NCBI RefSeq assembly: GCF_963378095.1
Contig: NZ_OY726397.1
Coordinates: 1,550,001-1,614,000 of the forward strand
DNA from: Mycolicibacterium sp. MU0053
GTDB taxonomy: Bacteria; Actinomycetota; Actinomycetes; Mycobacteriales; Mycobacteriaceae
DNA length: 64,000 bases
Direction of reading: 5' to 3'
Part shown: one piece after another, positions 62,036-64,000 of the stretch
Position numbering within the stretch: the stretch's first letter is position 1
How the letters are laid out: each line of letters opens with the position of its first letter
Translations under genes and position numbers: made by a program
The notes under the pieces: generated by a model
The model's database searches: none
What the model saw: only the letters and a program-made list of their open reading frames with translations
What the model was told of the DNA's origin: nothing

Positions 62036-62746
62036 GTGAGCGAACCTTCACCAGAGCCGCCCGAACTGGCCGTCCACGCAAGCGGTCTCAGGATGCGTGG
62101 CCCCTGGGGCCCGGTCTACGGGCCCATCGACCTCGACATCGAGGCCGGCGGCGTGACCGTGCTGGTCTGCCCCGCCGGGTCGGGCCGTACCGCGTTGTTG
62201 ATGACGTTGGCCGGCCGAATGGCCCCGGACAGTGGTGATCTCACAGTGTTCGACCGCCGGCGCGCCAAGGACATCTTCGACGTGGCGGCGCTGGCGGGTA
62301 TCGACGAACTCGACACCGTGGCCGAGTCGGTCACCGTGCGCGACCTGATCACCGAGAAACTGCGCTGGGACGCCCCGTGGTACCGGCTGGTCCGGCGCGC
62401 CGACGAACGCGATCTGCATGCGGTGTGCGCGCCGGTGTTCGGCGACCTGCCGCTGCCCCCGCTCACCGAGTATGTCGAGGAACTCACCGAACTCGATCGG
62501 TTGCTGTTGCGGATCGCGTTGGCCAACACCGCACGTCCACCGCTGCTCGTGGTGGGCAACCTCGACTACGTGACCAGCGACCGCAACCGGGACAGCTTGA
62601 TCGAGCGCCTGATCGCCCTGGGTTCCCGGCAGACCGTCATCACCGCCACCGTCAACGGTGTCACCGGCCACGACGTGCGCGCTCAACTGCCGGTCGCCAA
62701 CACCACCCGGGCCGAACTGGCCAGCCACCAGAAAGGTGACCAGTAA
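62036..62746 (+). CDS. Degenerate ABC-type ATPase-like protein
   Basis: A 236-residue protein, GTG 62036, four bases after the pucR stop. The fold pattern of an ABC ATP-binding subunit is kept (PIDLDIEAGGVTVLVCPAGSGRTALLMTLAG, a DLTVFDRRRA strand pair), but Walker A reads CPAGSGRT with Arg51 for the lysine, the LSGGQ signature is missing (ELDRLLLRIAL), and Walker B reads LLVVGNLDY without the DE pair. ATP hydrolysis is doubtful. It is coupled to the YhgE-like membrane protein two bases downstream. Confidence 0.75.
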   Translation: MSEPSPEPPELAVHASGLRMRGPWGPVYGPIDLDIEAGGVTVLVCPAGSGRTALLMTLAGRMAPDSGDLTVFDRRRAKDIFDVAALAGIDELDTVAESVTVRDLITEKLRWDAPWYRLVRRADERDLHAVCAPVFGDLPLPPLTEYVEELTELDRLLLRIALANTARPPLLVVGNLDYVTSDRNRDSLIERLIALGSRQTVITATVNGVTGHDVRAQLPVANTTRAELASHQKGDQ

Positions 62747-62748
62747 CC

Positions 62749-64000
62749 ATGCTTGCCGGAATGTCGCTCGGTACCGATCTCAAGCGGTACTCCCGCGGAG
62801 CGCTGCCCCGGATCGCCCTGATCACGGTGATCGTGATGCCGCTGTTGTACGGCGCGATGTATCTGTGGGCGTACTGGAACCCGTTCGGCGAGGTGGACAA
62901 GGTGCCCGTCGCCCTGGTCAACGAGGACACCGGGGCGGTGGCCGACGGCCGGCCGCTGCGCGCCGGCGATGAGGTGGCACAGGCCCTGATCGATTCCAAA
63001 CAGCTTGATCTGCATCCGGTTTCGGCCGACGACGCCGCGGCCGGGGTGGCCTCGGGCCGGTATTACTTCTCGGTGACCCTGCCCCAGGATTTCAGCACTG
63101 CGATCGCCTCCCCGTCCGGGGGTGATCCCGAGCAGGCCAAGATCCGGTTCACCTTCAACGACGCCAACAACTACCTGGGTTCGATCATCGGCCAGAACGC
63201 GGCCCGCGAGGTGATCAACCAGGTCAACGCCAGCATCGGTGAGCGCACGGTGGGTACCGTGCTGACCGGCCTCACCGACGCCGGCGCCGGTCTGCGGCAG
63301 GCTGCCGACGGCGCCGAGCAGCTCAGCGCCGGGATGAGCGCCGCCGACGACGGCGCGCAGCAATTGGCTTCCGGCTCGGCCACACTGGCCGGTGGGCTGG
63401 TGACGGCGAAGGACGGATCCGCCCAGCTGGCCGCCGGCACCCGCCAGCTCTCGACAGCCGTGGACACCGCCATCGATCCGTTGATCGACGTGCTGGACCA
63501 GGTCGGCGGCCTCGGCCTCGATCCCGACGAGGTGGGCCGGGCCGCGCAGCACCTCAGCGGCGCGGTGCGCTCCACCACCGACCGCATCGCCGCGCTGCAC
63601 CTCGACACCGCACACGCGGCCTCGATCGTCGACCAGGCCGTCGGCGTGCTGCGGGCCAGCCCCGACCCGGCGATCCGGGACCTCGGCGGCTTCCTGGCCG
63701 GCGCGCAGCGGCTGTTGGACGCGCGGGGGATCGACCCGACCACCGACGAGGGGCTGATCCGGCTGCGCGACAGCGCCACTCAGCTGGAAAACGACCTCGG
63801 CGACCCGAACAGTAAGCTTCGGACCTTCCTGACCAAAGCCCTCACCGGCGGCTTGCGCGCCGACGTCGTCAAGCTGCGCGACGGGGTCGATCAGCTCGAC
63901 GACGGCGCGCAGCGACTCGCGGCCGGGCTGGTGCAACTGAGCGACGGCGGCAGCCGGCTGGCCACCGGTGCCGCCGAACTGGCTGCCGGGACCGAGCGGC
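62749..64000 (+). CDS. YhgE/Pip family membrane protein (3' truncated)
   Basis: Start of a large membrane protein from ATG 62749, after GAAAGGTGA; the frame stays open to the right edge (417 codons). An N-terminal membrane helix (about residues 18-45, IALITVIVMPLLYGAMYLWAYWNPFG) is followed by a YhgE-type extracellular domain (VPVALVNEDTGAV, YYFSVTLPQDFS) and Ala/Gly/Gln-rich helical repeats (AAGTRQL, LSAGMSAADDGAQQLASG). Members of this family are linked to ABC-2-like export and phage infection protein Pip; the C-terminal membrane bundle is outside the window. Confidence 0.85.
   Translation, partial: MLAGMSLGTDLKRYSRGALPRIALITVIVMPLLYGAMYLWAYWNPFGEVDKVPVALVNEDTGAVADGRPLRAGDEVAQALIDSKQLDLHPVSADDAAAGVASGRYYFSVTLPQDFSTAIASPSGGDPEQAKIRFTFNDANNYLGSIIGQNAAREVINQVNASIGERTVGTVLTGLTDAGAGLRQAADGAEQLSAGMSAADDGAQQLASGSATLAGGLVTAKDGSAQLAAGTRQLSTAVDTAIDPLIDVLDQVGGLGLDPDEVGRAAQHLSGAVRSTTDRIAALHLDTAHAASIVDQAVGVLRASPDPAIRDLGGFLAGAQRLLDARGIDPTTDEGLIRLRDSATQLENDLGDPNSKLRTFLTKALTGGLRADVVKLRDGVDQLDDGAQRLAAGLVQLSDGGSRLATGAAELAAGTER

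Overview
The window looks like a chromosomal segment from a fast-growing mycobacterium (Mycolicibacterium type). The evidence is high GC with many GTG starts, a complete mceA-F block behind a YrbE/MlaE permease, several Mce-associated (Mas) membrane proteins, a mycofactocin-type short-chain dehydrogenase (SDR), and a relJ-relK toxin-antitoxin pair that reads very close to the M. tuberculosis one as I remember it. I saw no rRNA, tRNA, insertion sequence, integrase or CRISPR array.

Layout. 1-8.6 kb: end of a lipid-import operon (yrbEB, mceA-F), closed by a strong hairpin. 8.8-11.7 kb: small exported proteins and one Mas protein. 11.8-28.4 kb: catabolic block A, with an acyl-CoA ligase, an epimerase-like reductase, two ketosteroid-dehydrogenase-like flavoproteins and an IclR regulator. 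Its core is a tightly packed ten-gene run (16.9-27.7 kb) encoding MhpC-, MhpA- and MhpB-like ring-cleavage enzymes, a luciferase-like monooxygenase, an FMN reductase, a cyclase-family hydrolase, a hydrolase and SDRs. 28.4-31.3 kb: relJK, then TetR, [3Fe-4S] ferredoxin and P450. 31.3-36.1 kb (minus strand): a kinase-like phosphotransferase, SDR, acyl-CoA dehydrogenase, TetR and quinone reductase. 36.5-43.6 kb (plus): amidohydrolase, two M24-fold proteins, enoyl-CoA hydratase and a double CoA-transferase. 43.7-54.6 kb: SDRs, a second phosphotransferase-like protein, two P450s, TetR, enoyl-CoA hydratase, a second amidohydrolase, a second acyl-CoA ligase, a duplicated-fold small protein and a Bfd-type ferredoxin. 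54.6-56 kb: two more Mas proteins. 56.2-64 kb: more general functions, namely TetR/DUF1707, an aminotransferase with methylmalonate-semialdehyde dehydrogenase and a PucR regulator, and a degenerate ABC ATPase beside a YhgE/Pip membrane protein.

How it may work together (inference): the Mce system imports a hydrophobic polycyclic or aryl-alkyl substrate; P450s and SDRs oxidise it; KstD-like flavoproteins desaturate a ring; an MhpA-type hydroxylase, MhpB-type extradiol dioxygenase and MhpC-type hydrolase open it; ligases, CoA-transferase, hydratases and acyl-CoA dehydrogenase process the acyl-CoAs. No classical KstR or KstR2 box was seen by eye. Instead a recurring palindrome, RTTCTC-N7-GAGAAY, lies in front of genes in four separate intergenic regions (a fifth, weaker copy lies at 16.87 kb), which suggests a local regulon not tied to any regulator I can name.
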